Shown here: positions 17,500 to 27,517 of the stretch, in pieces | How positions within the stretch are numbered: position 1 is the first letter of the stretch | Layout: each line of letters starts with the position of its first letter | Source of the DNA: Flavihumibacter solisilvae | GTDB lineage: Bacteria > Bacteroidota > Bacteroidia > Chitinophagales > Chitinophagaceae | Length of the DNA: 64,000 nucleotides | Direction: 5' to 3' | Assembly (NCBI RefSeq): GCF_000814475.1 | Contig: NZ_JSVC01000016.1 | Coordinates: 111,412-175,411 of the forward strand | Made by a program: the position numbers and the translations under genes | The notes under the pieces: model-generated | Database searches by the model: none | Told to the model about the DNA's origin: nothing | The model's input: only the letters and a program-made list of their open reading frames with translations

Positions 17500-19155
17500 A
17501 TGTTACCAACCGTTAACCCCACGCAGACAAAGGCGTGGCAGGCACTTCAGCATCATTATGATACCGAGGTGAAGCAACAGCACATGCGTGCATTATTTGC
17601 CGCAGATCCGAAAAGATTTGAAAAGTTCTCCCGATCGTACGGCGAAATTCTATTCGATTTTTCAAAGAACATCATTACCGAAAAGACCTGGCAGCTCCTG
17701 CTGGACCTTGCCGCACAATGTGAGCTTCCGGAAGCCATTAAGGCCATGTTCAGTGGCGAACTGATTAACCGGACCGAAGGCAGGGCGGTACTCCATACCG
17801 CGTTGCGCAACTTCGGTACACAACCGGTCATTACAGAAGGTAAGGATGTAATGCCGGAGGTAAGGGCGGTCCTTGCCCGGATGAAATCATTTGCCGAAAA
17901 AATCCACAGCGGCGACTGGAAAGGATATACAGGTAAGCCTATCCGTTATATAGTAAATATTGGCATTGGCGGAAGTGATCTTGGCCCGCTGATGGTGACG
18001 GAAGCACTGAAGCCATATTGGATTGAAGGCATACAGGCATTTTTCGTTTCAAATGTTGACGGAACACATATAACAGAAACCTTGAAGCATGTGGATCCGG
18101 AACAGACACTCTTCCTCATAGCTTCCAAGACCTTCACCACGCAGGAAACCATGACCAATGCCCTGACCGCACGAACCTGGTTCCTGGGGGCGGCGGTAGA
18201 AGAATCGCATGTGGCCAAACACTTCGTTGCCCTTTCCACAAACGAAAAGGAAGTTGTGAAATTCGGGATCGACAAAAACAATATGTTCGGTTTCTGGGAT
18301 TGGGTTGGCGGACGCTATTCGCTCTGGAGCGCCATAGGTATGTCAATTGTGCTCACTATAGGTTACGACAATTTTGAGTCGCTGCTGAAAGGAGCCCATG
18401 ATATGGACAATCATTTCCAGCGTTCGGCGCCGGATCAGAATATCCCGGTTTTAATGGCAATTACCGGTATCTGGTACACTAATTTCTTCGGAACACAGAG
18501 TGAAGCGATTCTCCCCTATGACCAGTACATGCATCGTTTTGCCGCCTATTTCCAGCAGGGTAATATGGAAAGTAACGGTAAGTCGGTTGACAGGAATGGT
18601 GAGAACGTAAATTATGCAACGGGTCCGATCATCTGGGGAGAACCCGGAACAAATGGCCAGCATGCATTTTACCAGCTTATCCACCAGGGAACGCCAGTCA
18701 TTCCATGCGACTTTATTGCACCGGCGGTAAGTCATAATCCTACCGGCGACCACCATCGCAAACTGTTGTCCAACTTCTTCGCGCAAACCGAGGCACTCAT
18801 GAACGGAAAAAGCGAGGAGGAAGCCAGGAAGGAATTGCTTGATGCCGGAATGGACCGTGAAAAGGCAGATAAACTCGTGCCGTTCAAAATGTTTAGCGGA
18901 AACAGGCCCACCAACTCCATCCTGGTAAAGGAGATCACGCCTTTCACACTCGGGCAGCTGATAGCTGCCTATGAACATAAGATCTTTGTACAGGGAATCA
19001 TATGGAATATTTTCAGTTTTGATCAATGGGGTGTGGAATTAGGTAAACAACTTGCGAACCGGATCCTGCCGGAACTTGAAAGTGATGAACCGGTAAGTTC
19101 ACACGACAGTTCAACCAATGGCCTGATCAACGCATATAAGCAATTCCGCAGGTAA
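17500..19155 (+). CDS. pgi: Glucose-6-phosphate isomerase
   Basis: 551 residues, the long bacterial form. It interconverts glucose-6-phosphate and fructose-6-phosphate in glycolysis and gluconeogenesis. Visible motifs include [11 protein letters not shown], the sugar-phosphate loop [19 protein letters not shown] with the catalytic Glu, and HNPTGDHH. I chose the ATG at 17500; a TTG at 17464 in the same frame is less likely because the family opens near this Met. A near-match promoter box, TATTTTTA, lies at 17468-17475. Confidence 0.95.
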   Translation: MLPTVNPTQTKAWQALQHHYDTEVKQQHMRALFAADPKRFEKFSRSYGEILFDFSKNIITEKTWQLLLDLAAQCELPEAIKAMFSGELINRTEGRAVLHTALRNFGTQPVITEGKDVMPEVRAVLARMKSFAEKIHSGDWKGYTGKPIRYIVNIGIGGSDLGPLMVTEALKPYWIEGIQAFFVSNVDGTHITETLKHVDPEQTLFLIASKTFTTQETMTNALTARTWFLGAAVEESHVAKHFVALSTNEKEVVKFGIDKNNMFGFWDWVGGRYSLWSAIGMSIVLTIGYDNFESLLKGAHDMDNHFQRSAPDQNIPVLMAITGIWYTNFFGTQSEAILPYDQYMHRFAAYFQQGNMESNGKSVDRNGENVNYATGPIIWGEPGTNGQHAFYQLIHQGTPVIPCDFIAPAVSHNPTGDHHRKLLSNFFAQTEALMNGKSEEEARKELLDAGMDREKADKLVPFKMFSGNRPTNSILVKEITPFTLGQLIAAYEHKIFVQGIIWNIFSFDQWGVELGKQLANRILPELESDEPVSSHDSSTNGLINAYKQFRR

Positions 19156-19203
19156 ACTGATTCACTCAGGTTTCTTATCTTAGCCGCCAAAACCTAACGG
19201 AGC

Positions 19204-20118
19204 ATGGCACAACACGAAGAAGATTTTGATGCTAACCTGGCCGGAGAAGAGGGACAGACAGAGGAGACAAAGTCGAGCTGGTTCAAGCGTATCAAAAAGG
19301 GCATTCTGACTAGTACCGCAGAAAAAAAGGAAACACCAGAAGGCCTGTGGACGAAATGTCCGGAGTGCAATTATATCTGTACAATGAACGAACTGAGGGA
19401 GCAGCTGTTTGTATGCCCCAAATGCAACTACCATCACCGGATTGGCAGTGCTGAATATTTTGACATACTGTTCGACAATGGTTCAGCCGAACTGATGTTC
19501 GAGAATATCCGGTCGAAGGACTTCCTGCATTTTACTGATCTCAAGTCATATGAGAAAAGACTGAATGAGATCTGGAGCAAGACAGATATTTCCGATTCCA
19601 TCCGGGTGGCGGCAGGCAGGATTAACGATCATGAGATGGTGATCGCCTGTATGGACTTTGAATTCATTGGCGGTTCGCTGGGAAGCGTTATGGGAGAAAG
19701 GATATCGAGGGCGGTTGACTATTGTATTGAACATGGAACGCCGTTCATGATTGTATGTAAGTCGGGCGGTGCCAGGATGATGGAAAGTGCCTTTTCGCTG
19801 ATGCAACTTGCAAAAGTTTCCGGCAAATTATCGCAGCTGACCGATGCCAGGATCCCTTACATCTCCTTCCTTACTGATCCGTCGTTCGGCGGGATCTCAG
19901 CCTCCTTCGGAATGCTGGGCGACCTGAACATTGCCGAGCCGGGCGCCCTGATCGGTTTTGCCGGGCCAAGGGTAATCAAGGAGACCATTAAAAAGGATCT
20001 TCCCGAAGGATTCCAGCGTAGCGAATTCCTGCTGGAACACGGTTTCCTTGACTTTATCGTGAACAGGAAAAACCTGAAGGAGCGGCTGGGAACACTGCTG
20101 TTATTATTCAAAAATTAA
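19204..20118 (+). CDS. accD: Acetyl-CoA carboxylase carboxyltransferase, beta subunit
   Basis: 304 residues, usual length. With AccA it transfers carboxyl from biotin to acetyl-CoA, making malonyl-CoA for fatty acid synthesis. The N-terminal zinc finger is intact (Cys52, Cys55, Cys71, Cys74). The carboxyltransferase fold follows, with CKSGGARMMES and ASFGMLGDLNIAEPGALIGF. accA is not in the window. A strong terminator with an unusual loop follows the stop. Confidence 0.95.
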   Translation: MAQHEEDFDANLAGEEGQTEETKSSWFKRIKKGILTSTAEKKETPEGLWTKCPECNYICTMNELREQLFVCPKCNYHHRIGSAEYFDILFDNGSAELMFENIRSKDFLHFTDLKSYEKRLNEIWSKTDISDSIRVAAGRINDHEMVIACMDFEFIGGSLGSVMGERISRAVDYCIEHGTPFMIVCKSGGARMMESAFSLMQLAKVSGKLSQLTDARIPYISFLTDPSFGGISASFGMLGDLNIAEPGALIGFAGPRVIKETIKKDLPEGFQRSEFLLEHGFLDFIVNRKNLKERLGTLLLLFKN

Positions 20119-20121
20119 ATC

Positions 20122-20156
20122 TTTGGATCATTTAAATCAATAAGGAGGTACATTTG
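20122..20156 (+). promoter_or_regulatory. smpB promoter overlapping the accD terminator
   Basis: TTTG (20122-20125), 23-nt spacer, TACATTTG (20149-20156). The -7 box is exactly the 8-nt loop of the accD terminator hairpin. The GTG start of smpB is 20 nt further on. Confidence 0.5.
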
Positions 20157-20171
20157 CCTCCTTATTTTTTT
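20139..20171 (+). terminator. Intrinsic terminator of accD
   Basis: AATAAGGAGG (20139-20148) and CCTCCTTATT (20157-20166) form a 10-bp stem with loop TACATTTG and a T-run to 20171. Confidence 0.85.
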
Positions 20172-20176
20172 ATACA

Positions 20177-20611
20177 GTGGAATTAAGGAACAGAGCAGCT
20201 TTTCATGAGTATCATATTGAAACGACCTACATCGCCGGCATGGTTCTGGTAGGTACGGAGGTGAAGGCTATTCGCAACGGCAAAGTGAGTTTTAACGACA
20301 GTTATTGTACTTTCAACAAGGGGGAATTGTACGTAAAGAGCATGCATATTTCCGAGTATGCTTACGGTACGACCCACAGGCATGAACCTACCCAGGAAAG
20401 GAAATTATTGCTGCATAAAAAGGAATTGAAAAAGCTCGAATCAAAGATTAAAGAGAAAGGTTATACAATTGTACCGCTGAGGATATTTTTCAATGAGAAA
20501 AATATCGCTAAAATCGAGATCGGGCTTGGAAAAGGGAAAAAAGTACACGATAAACGGGAAACCATCAAGACCAGGGAGGTTGAGCGGGACATAAAACGGT
20601 ATTTAAAATAA
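20177..20611 (+). CDS. smpB: SsrA-binding protein SmpB
   Basis: 144 residues, GTG start. SmpB binds tmRNA and brings it to stalled ribosomes for trans-translation. Typical segments are visible: RNRAAFHEYHIETTYIAGMV, VLVGTEVKAIRNGKVSF, HISEYAYG, and the basic C-terminal tail GKGKKVHDKRETIKTRE that enters the mRNA channel. The tmRNA gene itself was not seen in the window. Confidence 0.95.
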   Translation: MELRNRAAFHEYHIETTYIAGMVLVGTEVKAIRNGKVSFNDSYCTFNKGELYVKSMHISEYAYGTTHRHEPTQERKLLLHKKELKKLESKIKEKGYTIVPLRIFFNEKNIAKIEIGLGKGKKVHDKRETIKTREVERDIKRYLK

Positions 20612-20668
20612 ATTATTGTGTCGGCCGGATAGCATCGTAAAATCACGAAAAACAAACTTTTTTTTACT

Positions 20669-20676
20669 TAATTTTC
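20669..20676 (+). promoter_or_regulatory. Near-consensus -7 box, 4 nt before start codon
   Basis: TAATTTTC (last base differs from TAnnTTTG), then CGAC, then the ATG at 20681. The spacing is the same as at three other genes here. Confidence 0.35.
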
Positions 20677-20680
20677 CGAC

Positions 20681-21652
20681 ATGCATCGTATAATTCTAAT
20701 ATCCTTATTGATCCTTTCCCTTAAATCCAACGCCCAGACTGCGGCCGGCAGCTGGTACGGAAAGGCCGACGTTGTGCTCGATGGCACATTCAACAACTAT
20801 CTTACTGAACTGGTGATTAAGCAAAAGGGGAACAAGGTGGAAGGTATCTTCGGATATTATTTCCGTAATGGTTACCAGAGCTTCTTCGTAAAAGGGACAT
20901 ATGATCCTAAAACCAGGCAGGTAAGTATCCCAAACATCCCTGTTACTTTTTACAAAGCCAACTCAATTGACGGAGTTACCTGCAACATGAGCTTCGAGGG
21001 AACTCTTCGGGTATCCAAGGTCGGTAGTTTTGTCAGAGGCTCGTTCATGTCGGACGGAAGTTACAAATATACCTGCCCTGAACTGCGTGTTCTTTTCTCA
21101 CTGGATTCATTGGTTGAGGAAGATGAGGTTATCAACGAAGGCCTTGCAAAAAAACTCTGGCAACCATCAGTTGAAGATATGATCGTGGTTGATGACCAGG
21201 ATGGTCCCGAGATCAAAACAGCGGTTACTAATAGCACACTCAACAGGTCAACCGTTAAGTCACCTGTACTCAATGTAAACTCACTTACCAACCTTTTCAA
21301 GCAGCGCCAGACGATCGTGACCAATGAACTGGCGGTTCAGTCTGATTCTATCCGTGTAAGCTTTTATGACAATGGTGATATTGACGGCGATAGCATCTCC
21401 GTTTTCCTGAATGGCTCACCCATTCTCGAGAAACAGATAATCTCCGCAAAAGCTACTACCCTATATATCAAGCTCGATTCTACAAAGGAATTCCATGATA
21501 TTGCCATGTTTGCAGAAAACCTGGGCAGGATTCCACCGAACACGGCATTGATGGTTGTGTATGATGGAGATACTCCACAGGAAGTTTTCCTTTCCAGTAA
21601 CTTCCAGCAAAACGGTTCAGTCAGGATTCGAAAACGAGAAAAGAAGAAGTAA
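20681..21652 (+). CDS. Secreted protein of unknown function
   Basis: 323 residues with a signal peptide (MHRIILISLLILSLKSNAQ). The N-terminal half (about 24-140) looks like a beta-rich domain that opens GSWYGKADVVLDG, followed by an acidic linker. The C-terminal part (about 220-315) contains VSFYDNGDIDGDSISVFLNG and the basic tail RIRKREKKK. The DNGDIDGDSISV stretch resembles Asp-rich turns that bind calcium, but this is inference. I cannot name the family. A strong shared terminator follows. Confidence 0.65.
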   Translation: MHRIILISLLILSLKSNAQTAAGSWYGKADVVLDGTFNNYLTELVIKQKGNKVEGIFGYYFRNGYQSFFVKGTYDPKTRQVSIPNIPVTFYKANSIDGVTCNMSFEGTLRVSKVGSFVRGSFMSDGSYKYTCPELRVLFSLDSLVEEDEVINEGLAKKLWQPSVEDMIVVDDQDGPEIKTAVTNSTLNRSTVKSPVLNVNSLTNLFKQRQTIVTNELAVQSDSIRVSFYDNGDIDGDSISVFLNGSPILEKQIISAKATTLYIKLDSTKEFHDIAMFAENLGRIPPNTALMVVYDGDTPQEVFLSSNFQQNGSVRIRKREKKK

Positions 21653-21653
21653 T

Positions 21654-21683
21654 AAAAAAGCCCCGGTTAATCCGGGGCTTTTT
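21654..21683. terminator. Bidirectional intrinsic terminator
   Basis: AAAAAGCCCCGG (21655-21666) and CCGGGGCTTTTT (21672-21683) around TTAAT. It serves both the secreted-protein gene and the convergent topoisomerase operon. Confidence 0.92.
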
Positions 21684-21685
21684 AG

Positions 21686-24205
21686 TTATTCAAAGAGAGA
21701 TACCTGCGGACCTTCATCCTTTTCCTTAGGTTCCCATTCCATTTCGGTGCTCTTGGTATAATCGGCAAGCTTATTACCGATCGCCTTCCAGCCCATTGGT
21801 TCCACGAACTCGTGCAATTTAAGCTTCTGCGTTTTCGATTGCGTTCCTTTTCCAGTATGCAGCAGCAACACCGGTTTAGGGTCGGTTGTCACAACCTCAA
21901 GGCGGTTGCCGGTTCCTTCCTTAATAAACAGGAATTTGCTTTGCAATGTGGTCGTTTCAATGCGGAACCGTTTTACGTTATACTGCATTTTCTCGTTGTC
22001 GAGGTAAACCGCAGTGATGACTTTATCGGGATTGAACTTCTCAATCAGCAGGATCTTTTCTGCGTCAAAGCGTTGGGTCATTTCAAGATCCGTCAGTTCA
22101 TAATTACCATCTTCATACAGAACGACCAGTTTTTCGCTGCCATCGAAGTTACCAAGGTAAATACCTTTCTGTTCGGTATTCAACCTGCCGAACTTATCAT
22201 CGAACCACAGCTTGATGGCGCTGAGGGTGGATTTACCCGCCTCTTTAAACTTCACACCTTTGATCGGGTACTTGGAGAGCTGGTTACCCATTGCAGAACG
22301 CCCCTTAATTTCGAGTTCTTCAAAGTAAAAGTCAAAGTGTTTATTGCGTGCAGGACAGTTCGGACTCAACGCTACGCTCACAACTTCAGCTTCACCATTC
22401 GGATTGGCGGTGAAGTAATGCACTTTACTTTTGTCATGTCCCCGGGTCAGATCATATTCTTTGTCGCGGGTGATACCGGTAACATTGAATCGTTTCGCGT
22501 AGCTGGTGCCGGTTGCGCCGTCTACATAGATCATGTTATAGGTGGTACGTTCGTCGCTCTTCTGGAAAATAGCAACGTGAATGATGTCCTTCCCGATATA
22601 TACTTTTTCCCCGACACGCACAATTTTCATCAATCCGCGGCGGGTAAAAGCTATGATATCGTCAAGATCAGAACATTCAAAAGCCAGTTCGTCTTTTTTG
22701 AGTGAAGTACCGATAAAGCCGTCGGCATAGTTAACGTACAACTTGGTGTTGGCGATGGCAACATGCTTAGCCTGGATAGCTTCGAAGGGACGGATTTCCG
22801 TCTTGCGCTCCCGGCCCTTTCCAAACTTTTTCAACAGGTTCTCGAAATAGGCAACAGCAAACTCAACAAGGTGCTCAAGATCGTGCTTTACCTGTTTGAT
22901 CTCAGCTTCCAGGCCTTTGATCTGTGCGTTAAGCTCATCGATGTCGAGCTTATAGATCCTTCGCACAGGCTTTTCCGTTAGTTTGATCACATCCTCACGC
23001 GTAACGTCGCGTTTCAACTGTTTACGGAATGGTGTAAACGCCTTTTCAATAGCCTCGAGCACTTTCTCCCAGGTATCATGTTTCTTCTCGAGTTCCTTAT
23101 AGATCTTTTCTTCAAAGAAGATTTTCTCAAGTGAGGTATAATGCCATTTATCCTGCAGTTCGCTGAGTTTTATCTCAAGTTCCTTCCTGAGGAGATCCTT
23201 GGTATTGTCGGCTGCGATGCTCAGCAGTTCGTGAACACTCATGAAGCGCGGCTTCTGGTCCACGATCACGCATGCGTTTGGTGAAATACTGATCTCACAA
23301 TCGGTAAACGCATACAGGGCATCGATGGTAATATCGGGTGAAATACCGGGTGCCAGGTCAACCTGGACTTCCACATCCGCCGCAGTATTGTCCGTAACCT
23401 TTTTGATTTTGATCTTGCCCTGGTCGTTGGCTTTGATGATGGAGTCGATCAGTCCGGAGGTAGTGACACCATAAGGAACATTTTTAATAACGAGTGTCTT
23501 CTTATCGACCTCTTCGATCACGGCCCTTACCCTGACCTTTCCACCTCTTTTACCTTCATTATATCCAGCCACATCGATCATTCCACCGGTCTGGAAGTCA
23601 GGGTAGATCTCAAATTTCTTTCCTTTCAGGTATTTGATGGAAGCCTCGATCAGCTCGCAGAAATTGTGGGGAAGGATCTTGGTAGAAAGACCTACGGCAA
23701 TCCCTTCGGCGCCCTGTGCCAGCAACAACGGGAATTTCATCGGCAGCGTGACCGGCTCATTTTTCCTGCCGTCGTAGCTCAACTGCCATTCAGTTGTCTT
23801 GGAATTGAAAGCTACTTCGAGCGCAAATTTGCTGAGTCTCGCTTCGATATAACGCGGTGCGGCGGCATCGTCACCCGTACGCACATCACCCCAGTTTCCC
23901 TGGGTCTCGATCAGCAGGTCCTTCTGACCCATATTCACGAGTGCCTCACCGATGCTCGCATCACCATGGGGGTGATACTGCATACTCTGGCCGATGATAT
24001 TGGCCACCTTGTTAAAGCGACCATCGTCCATTTCCTTCATGGCATGCAGGATCCTGCGCTGAACGGGTTTTAGTCCGTCCTCGATGGCAGGCACCGCCCT
24101 TTCGAGAATAACATAGGACGCATAATCCAGGAACCAGGATTTGTATTGACCCTGTACCCCCGAGTCGCTGTGTTGTAAAAATTCGTTAGTCTTCCCTTTC
24201 GACAT
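21686..24205 (-). CDS. parC: DNA topoisomerase IV subunit A
   Basis: 839 residues. ParC is the cleavage-rejoining subunit that, with ParE, decatenates daughter chromosomes. The catalytic tyrosine is Tyr119 in APRYIEARLS, and the quinolone-determining region reads YHPHGDASIGEAL (77-89). A coiled-coil tower (about 340-460) and a beta-pinwheel C-terminal domain (about 500-790) follow. The nearby parE and the Bacteroidota arrangement point to topoisomerase IV rather than gyrase. It is the last gene of a four-gene minus-strand operon. Confidence 0.92.
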   Translation of the reverse strand: MSKGKTNEFLQHSDSGVQGQYKSWFLDYASYVILERAVPAIEDGLKPVQRRILHAMKEMDDGRFNKVANIIGQSMQYHPHGDASIGEALVNMGQKDLLIETQGNWGDVRTGDDAAAPRYIEARLSKFALEVAFNSKTTEWQLSYDGRKNEPVTLPMKFPLLLAQGAEGIAVGLSTKILPHNFCELIEASIKYLKGKKFEIYPDFQTGGMIDVAGYNEGKRGGKVRVRAVIEEVDKKTLVIKNVPYGVTTSGLIDSIIKANDQGKIKIKKVTDNTAADVEVQVDLAPGISPDITIDALYAFTDCEISISPNACVIVDQKPRFMSVHELLSIAADNTKDLLRKELEIKLSELQDKWHYTSLEKIFFEEKIYKELEKKHDTWEKVLEAIEKAFTPFRKQLKRDVTREDVIKLTEKPVRRIYKLDIDELNAQIKGLEAEIKQVKHDLEHLVEFAVAYFENLLKKFGKGRERKTEIRPFEAIQAKHVAIANTKLYVNYADGFIGTSLKKDELAFECSDLDDIIAFTRRGLMKIVRVGEKVYIGKDIIHVAIFQKSDERTTYNMIYVDGATGTSYAKRFNVTGITRDKEYDLTRGHDKSKVHYFTANPNGEAEVVSVALSPNCPARNKHFDFYFEELEIKGRSAMGNQLSKYPIKGVKFKEAGKSTLSAIKLWFDDKFGRLNTEQKGIYLGNFDGSEKLVVLYEDGNYELTDLEMTQRFDAEKILLIEKFNPDKVITAVYLDNEKMQYNVKRFRIETTTLQSKFLFIKEGTGNRLEVVTTDPKPVLLLHTGKGTQSKTQKLKLHEFVEPMGWKAIGNKLADYTKSTEMEWEPKEKDEGPQVSLFE

Positions 24206-24218
24206 TATCCTTGCTGGT

Positions 24219-24599
24219 TTATATTTCGTATAATTCTAATGGCAATCCATCCGGGTCTGCAAAAAAAGTAAACCGTTTGCCGGTATATGGATCAATCCTG
24301 ATTTCCTCCAATTCAACCGCTTTCTGTTTCAACCGGTAGACTTCCCTGTCAAGGTCGTCCACGGCAAAAGCAAGATGGCGCAGTCCCTGCGCTTCAGGTC
24401 GTGATGGTCTTTGCGGTGCGCCGGGAAATGAAAAAAGTTCAATAATGTAATGACCATCCAGGGCAAGATCCAGCTTGTAGGAATCCCTCTCCTGCCGGTA
24501 CACTTCGCGAACGATCTCCATCCCCAGCACTTCGGTATAAAACTTCTTGCTGCGTTCGTAATCTCCCGCTATGATGGCAATATGGTGAACAGCTTTCAT
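24219..24599 (-). CDS. VOC family protein (glyoxalase-like, YaeR type)
   Basis: 126 residues, a single vicinal-oxygen-chelate unit of two beta-alpha-beta-beta-beta modules. Likely metal-binding positions are His5 or His6 (VHHIAII), the Glu in YIIELFSFPG, the His in LRHLAFAV and the Glu in PLELYE. Conserved NRE-type residues place it near E. coli YaeR/GloA2. The substrate is unknown. It lies 13 nt before parC in the topoisomerase IV operon. Confidence 0.8.
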   Translation of the reverse strand: MKAVHHIAIIAGDYERSKKFYTEVLGMEIVREVYRQERDSYKLDLALDGHYIIELFSFPGAPQRPSRPEAQGLRHLAFAVDDLDREVYRLKQKAVELEEIRIDPYTGKRFTFFADPDGLPLELYEI

Positions 24600-24605
24600 C
24601 AGGCT

Positions 24606-25436
24606 TTATTCAGTTTCAACCGGCTGATCCGTTTTCATTTTCACTTCGAAGTCCTTCATATTGCGGACTTCTCCCTGTACGTCAAGTCCACCCTCACCGA
24701 TCAGTTTCTTCAATCTCCATAACAGGTAGGCATCACCGGTAGTGTGCTTGTTTTTCGCATTGAACTGGTGAATGATCCTGCTTGCTTTCTGCCAGTCACC
24801 GGTTATGAATTTTTTCAGATCTGCATCATAGAAGTCGTAATCACCCTGCACCAATTTCTTTCCGCCTTCCAGGATCCTTACTCCCTTATTTTCACCGCAA
24901 AGCTTCAACCACTCATCGGGGTCAACTTCAAATTCGCTCAGTGTTATGGGTCTTGCCAGCTTCTTCGCTTTTAAAAATTCCTTTGGAGGAATGGTTGACA
25001 GCCACGAAGGATAAAAGAGCTGGCCTTTTTCATTCAGGAAAGGAAGGTTGTTCAGGTAAAGGATGAATACCCTTCCCTGGAATTCTTTAATGAAATGCAG
25101 CATCCAATAGTAGCCGGACACATCGTGTTTGTTCTGTGCGGCCCAGATCCAGAGGACTTCCCCGGAATCCCGCCTCATTGTTCCGACTATTTCTGCAATA
25201 GTTTTATAATCATCTACCTCCCCGTTATCTACTTTGCCGTCATAATCGCCACCACTAAGTACATCGCGCCACCATTGAAGCCGTTGTTCGCGTCCTTCAC
25301 CTTTATAGATGTTTTCGAGCGGACCGACAGCATAATCATCCTTGATCTGGATCACTTCTCCCTGCAACGATTCGTCGAGTGCGATCGCCTGCTGCAGAAC
25401 GGAGATATCTGCTTCGTTAAAGACTATGTGAATCAT
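24606..25436 (-). CDS. DUF1835 domain-containing protein
   Basis: 276 residues. The N-terminal part (about 1-125) opens IHIVFNEADISVLQQAI and fits DUF1835; a second helical region (about 150-260) fits the DUF3658-like partner often found with it. No signal or membrane segment is seen. No biochemical function is established. It lies 6 nt upstream of the VOC gene and 38 nt downstream of parE, so it is co-transcribed with topoisomerase IV. Confidence 0.7.
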   Translation of the reverse strand: MIHIVFNEADISVLQQAIALDESLQGEVIQIKDDYAVGPLENIYKGEGREQRLQWWRDVLSGGDYDGKVDNGEVDDYKTIAEIVGTMRRDSGEVLWIWAAQNKHDVSGYYWMLHFIKEFQGRVFILYLNNLPFLNEKGQLFYPSWLSTIPPKEFLKAKKLARPITLSEFEVDPDEWLKLCGENKGVRILEGGKKLVQGDYDFYDADLKKFITGDWQKASRIIHQFNAKNKHTTGDAYLLWRLKKLIGEGGLDVQGEVRNMKDFEVKMKTDQPVETE

Positions 25437-25474
25437 GTTAAAAATTCAAAATTCAAAAATCAAATTTGTGCACA

Positions 25475-27370
25475 TCAGGAAGGCAGGCTATCAGAGATAT
25501 CCACTTCTACCCGAAGGTTATCGATGATGAAATCCTGGCGTTGCGGTGTGTTCTTGCCCATGTAATATTCCAGCAGTTGCTGAACATGTGTCTCCGGCAT
25601 TACAAGGACCGGCTGTTTGCGCATGTCTTCGCCAATGAAGCGGGAGAATTCATCGGGGGAGATTTCACCCAGACCTTTAAACCTGGTAATTTCCGGTTTG
25701 CCGCCCAGCTTTTTAATGGCTTTCTGCTTTTCAGCTTCATCATAACAATAGATCGTTTCCTGTTTATTGCGGACACGGAAGAGCGGTGTTTCAAGAATAA
25801 ACACGTGCCCGTTCCTCACCAGTTCAGGGAAGAACTGCAGGAAGAACGTCATCAGCAACAGGCGGATGTGCATACCGTCAACGTCAGCATCTGTGGCGAT
25901 CACGACGTTATTATACCTGAGGTTTTCAATTCCCTCCTCAACGTTCAGGGCATGCTGTAGCAGGTTGAATTCCTCGTTCTCATACACAATCTTTTTGGTG
26001 AGTCCATAGCAGTTCAGCGGCTTACCACGCAGACTGAATACCGCCTGGGTTTCCACGTTGCGGGCCTTGGTAATGGAACCACTTGCAGAGTCACCCTCGG
26101 TAATGAAGATGGTACTGTTGTTTTGCTTCAGCACCACAGCTTCCTTATCCTTGCCAGTCGGCTCTTCGTTATAATGAAAGCGGCAGTCGCGAAGTTTTTT
26201 ATTGTGAAGGTTTGCCTTCTTGGCACGTTCGTTGGCCAGTTTCTTGATGCCTGCCAGTTCCTTCCGCTCCCTTTCGCTCTGTTCAATCCGCTTCTTCAGG
26301 GAATCTGCGGTAGTGGGGTTCTTATGCAGGTAGTTGTCCAGTTCTTTTGCCAGGAATTCATAGACGAATGCCTTCATGCTTTGCCCGCCCTCTTCTACTG
26401 TCAATGAGCCGAGTTTGGTCTTCGTCTGCGATTCAAACACCGGTTCAACGACGCGCACAGCAACTGCGGCGGCTATACTTGCCCGGATATCGGAAGCGTC
26501 GTAATCTTTTTTAAAGAAATCGCGCACTACTTTCACAAATGCCTCGCGGAATGCCTGCTGGTGCGTACCTCCCTGTGTCGTGAACTGGCCGTTCACAAAA
26601 CTGAACAGCTCTTCACCATAATCGTTGTTATGGGTGATGGCTACTTCAATATCATTTCCTTTCAGGTGAATGATCGGGTAACGGAGTTCATCCTGGTTGG
26701 TCTTGCGTTGCAGGAGGTCGAGCAGGCCGTTCTTGCTGACGTATTTCTTCCCGTTGAATGAAATGACTAGTCCCGCGTTCAGGTAACAGTAGTTCCAGAG
26801 CAGGTTCTCGATATATTCTTCCTGGAAATGGAAGTTGCGGAAAACCGAATCGTCAGGGATAAAGTGTACGAGGGTTCCATTGTTTTCCTTGCTTGACGCT
26901 TCCTTGTATTCCTTGATCAGCACTCCCCGCTCAAATTCAGCGGTTTTTTCCCTGCCTTCACGGAAAGCGGTCACCTTGAAATAGTGGCTGAGGGCGTTAA
27001 CGGCTTTGGTACCCACACCGTTAAGTCCGACACTCTTCTGGAAAGCCTTGCTGTCGTATTTCGCGCCGGTATTGATCTTACTGACCACATCAACTACCTT
27101 TCCGAGTGGAATTCCACGGCCATAATCGCGAATGGTCACGGTCCGTTCCTTGATGGCGATCTCGATCTGGCGTCCGTAACCCATCATATGTTCATCGATA
27201 CAGTTATCGATCACTTCCTTGAGGAGCACGTAAATGCCATCATCGGCACTGCTGCCATCGCCGAGTTTACCGATATACATACCCGGGCGGAGCCGGATGT
27301 GCTCCCGCCAGTCGAGACTTCGTATCGAGTCTTCCGTATATTCTACACCTGTCTTATTTAATTCTGCCAT
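25475..27370 (-). CDS. parE: DNA topoisomerase IV subunit B
   Basis: 631 residues from the ATG at 27370. This is the ATPase subunit that drives strand passage. The GHKL ATPase motifs are present: [10 protein letters not shown] (51-60), GRGIPLG and [14 protein letters not shown]. The TOPRIM metal site shows [10 protein letters not shown] and [12 protein letters not shown]. In-frame codons further upstream (to 27475) lack similarity to the family, and the promoter box at 27418-27425 lies inside them, so the shorter start is correct. First gene of parE-DUF1835-VOC-parC. Confidence 0.93.
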   Translation of the reverse strand: MAELNKTGVEYTEDSIRSLDWREHIRLRPGMYIGKLGDGSSADDGIYVLLKEVIDNCIDEHMMGYGRQIEIAIKERTVTIRDYGRGIPLGKVVDVVSKINTGAKYDSKAFQKSVGLNGVGTKAVNALSHYFKVTAFREGREKTAEFERGVLIKEYKEASSKENNGTLVHFIPDDSVFRNFHFQEEYIENLLWNYCYLNAGLVISFNGKKYVSKNGLLDLLQRKTNQDELRYPIIHLKGNDIEVAITHNNDYGEELFSFVNGQFTTQGGTHQQAFREAFVKVVRDFFKKDYDASDIRASIAAAVAVRVVEPVFESQTKTKLGSLTVEEGGQSMKAFVYEFLAKELDNYLHKNPTTADSLKKRIEQSERERKELAGIKKLANERAKKANLHNKKLRDCRFHYNEEPTGKDKEAVVLKQNNSTIFITEGDSASGSITKARNVETQAVFSLRGKPLNCYGLTKKIVYENEEFNLLQHALNVEEGIENLRYNNVVIATDADVDGMHIRLLLMTFFLQFFPELVRNGHVFILETPLFRVRNKQETIYCYDEAEKQKAIKKLGGKPEITRFKGLGEISPDEFSRFIGEDMRKQPVLVMPETHVQQLLEYYMGKNTPQRQDFIIDNLRVEVDISDSLPS

Positions 27371-27417
27371 AGGTAAATCTAGTATTGTTCGGGATAGGAT
27401 AAAGACATTAAAGCGGG

Positions 27418-27425
27418 CAAATATA
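27418..27425 (-). promoter_or_regulatory. -7 promoter box of topoisomerase IV operon
   Basis: TATATTTG on the minus strand, 47 nt before the parE start codon. Confidence 0.5.
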
Positions 27426-27517
27426 AAGAAAGGAGAGCCATAGTGAAGCGGGTGATTTTTCACGTCTGTGGACAATTAGTTCCAATATATACAATACTGA
27501 TTTTCAGCAACTATCGA

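Noticed and set aside
21812..22705. A 297-residue plus-strand frame opposite parC
   Set aside because: Antisense to the ParC C-terminal domain; no family features.
27371..27475. Longer parE start
   Set aside because: The added residues lack family similarity and contain the promoter box.
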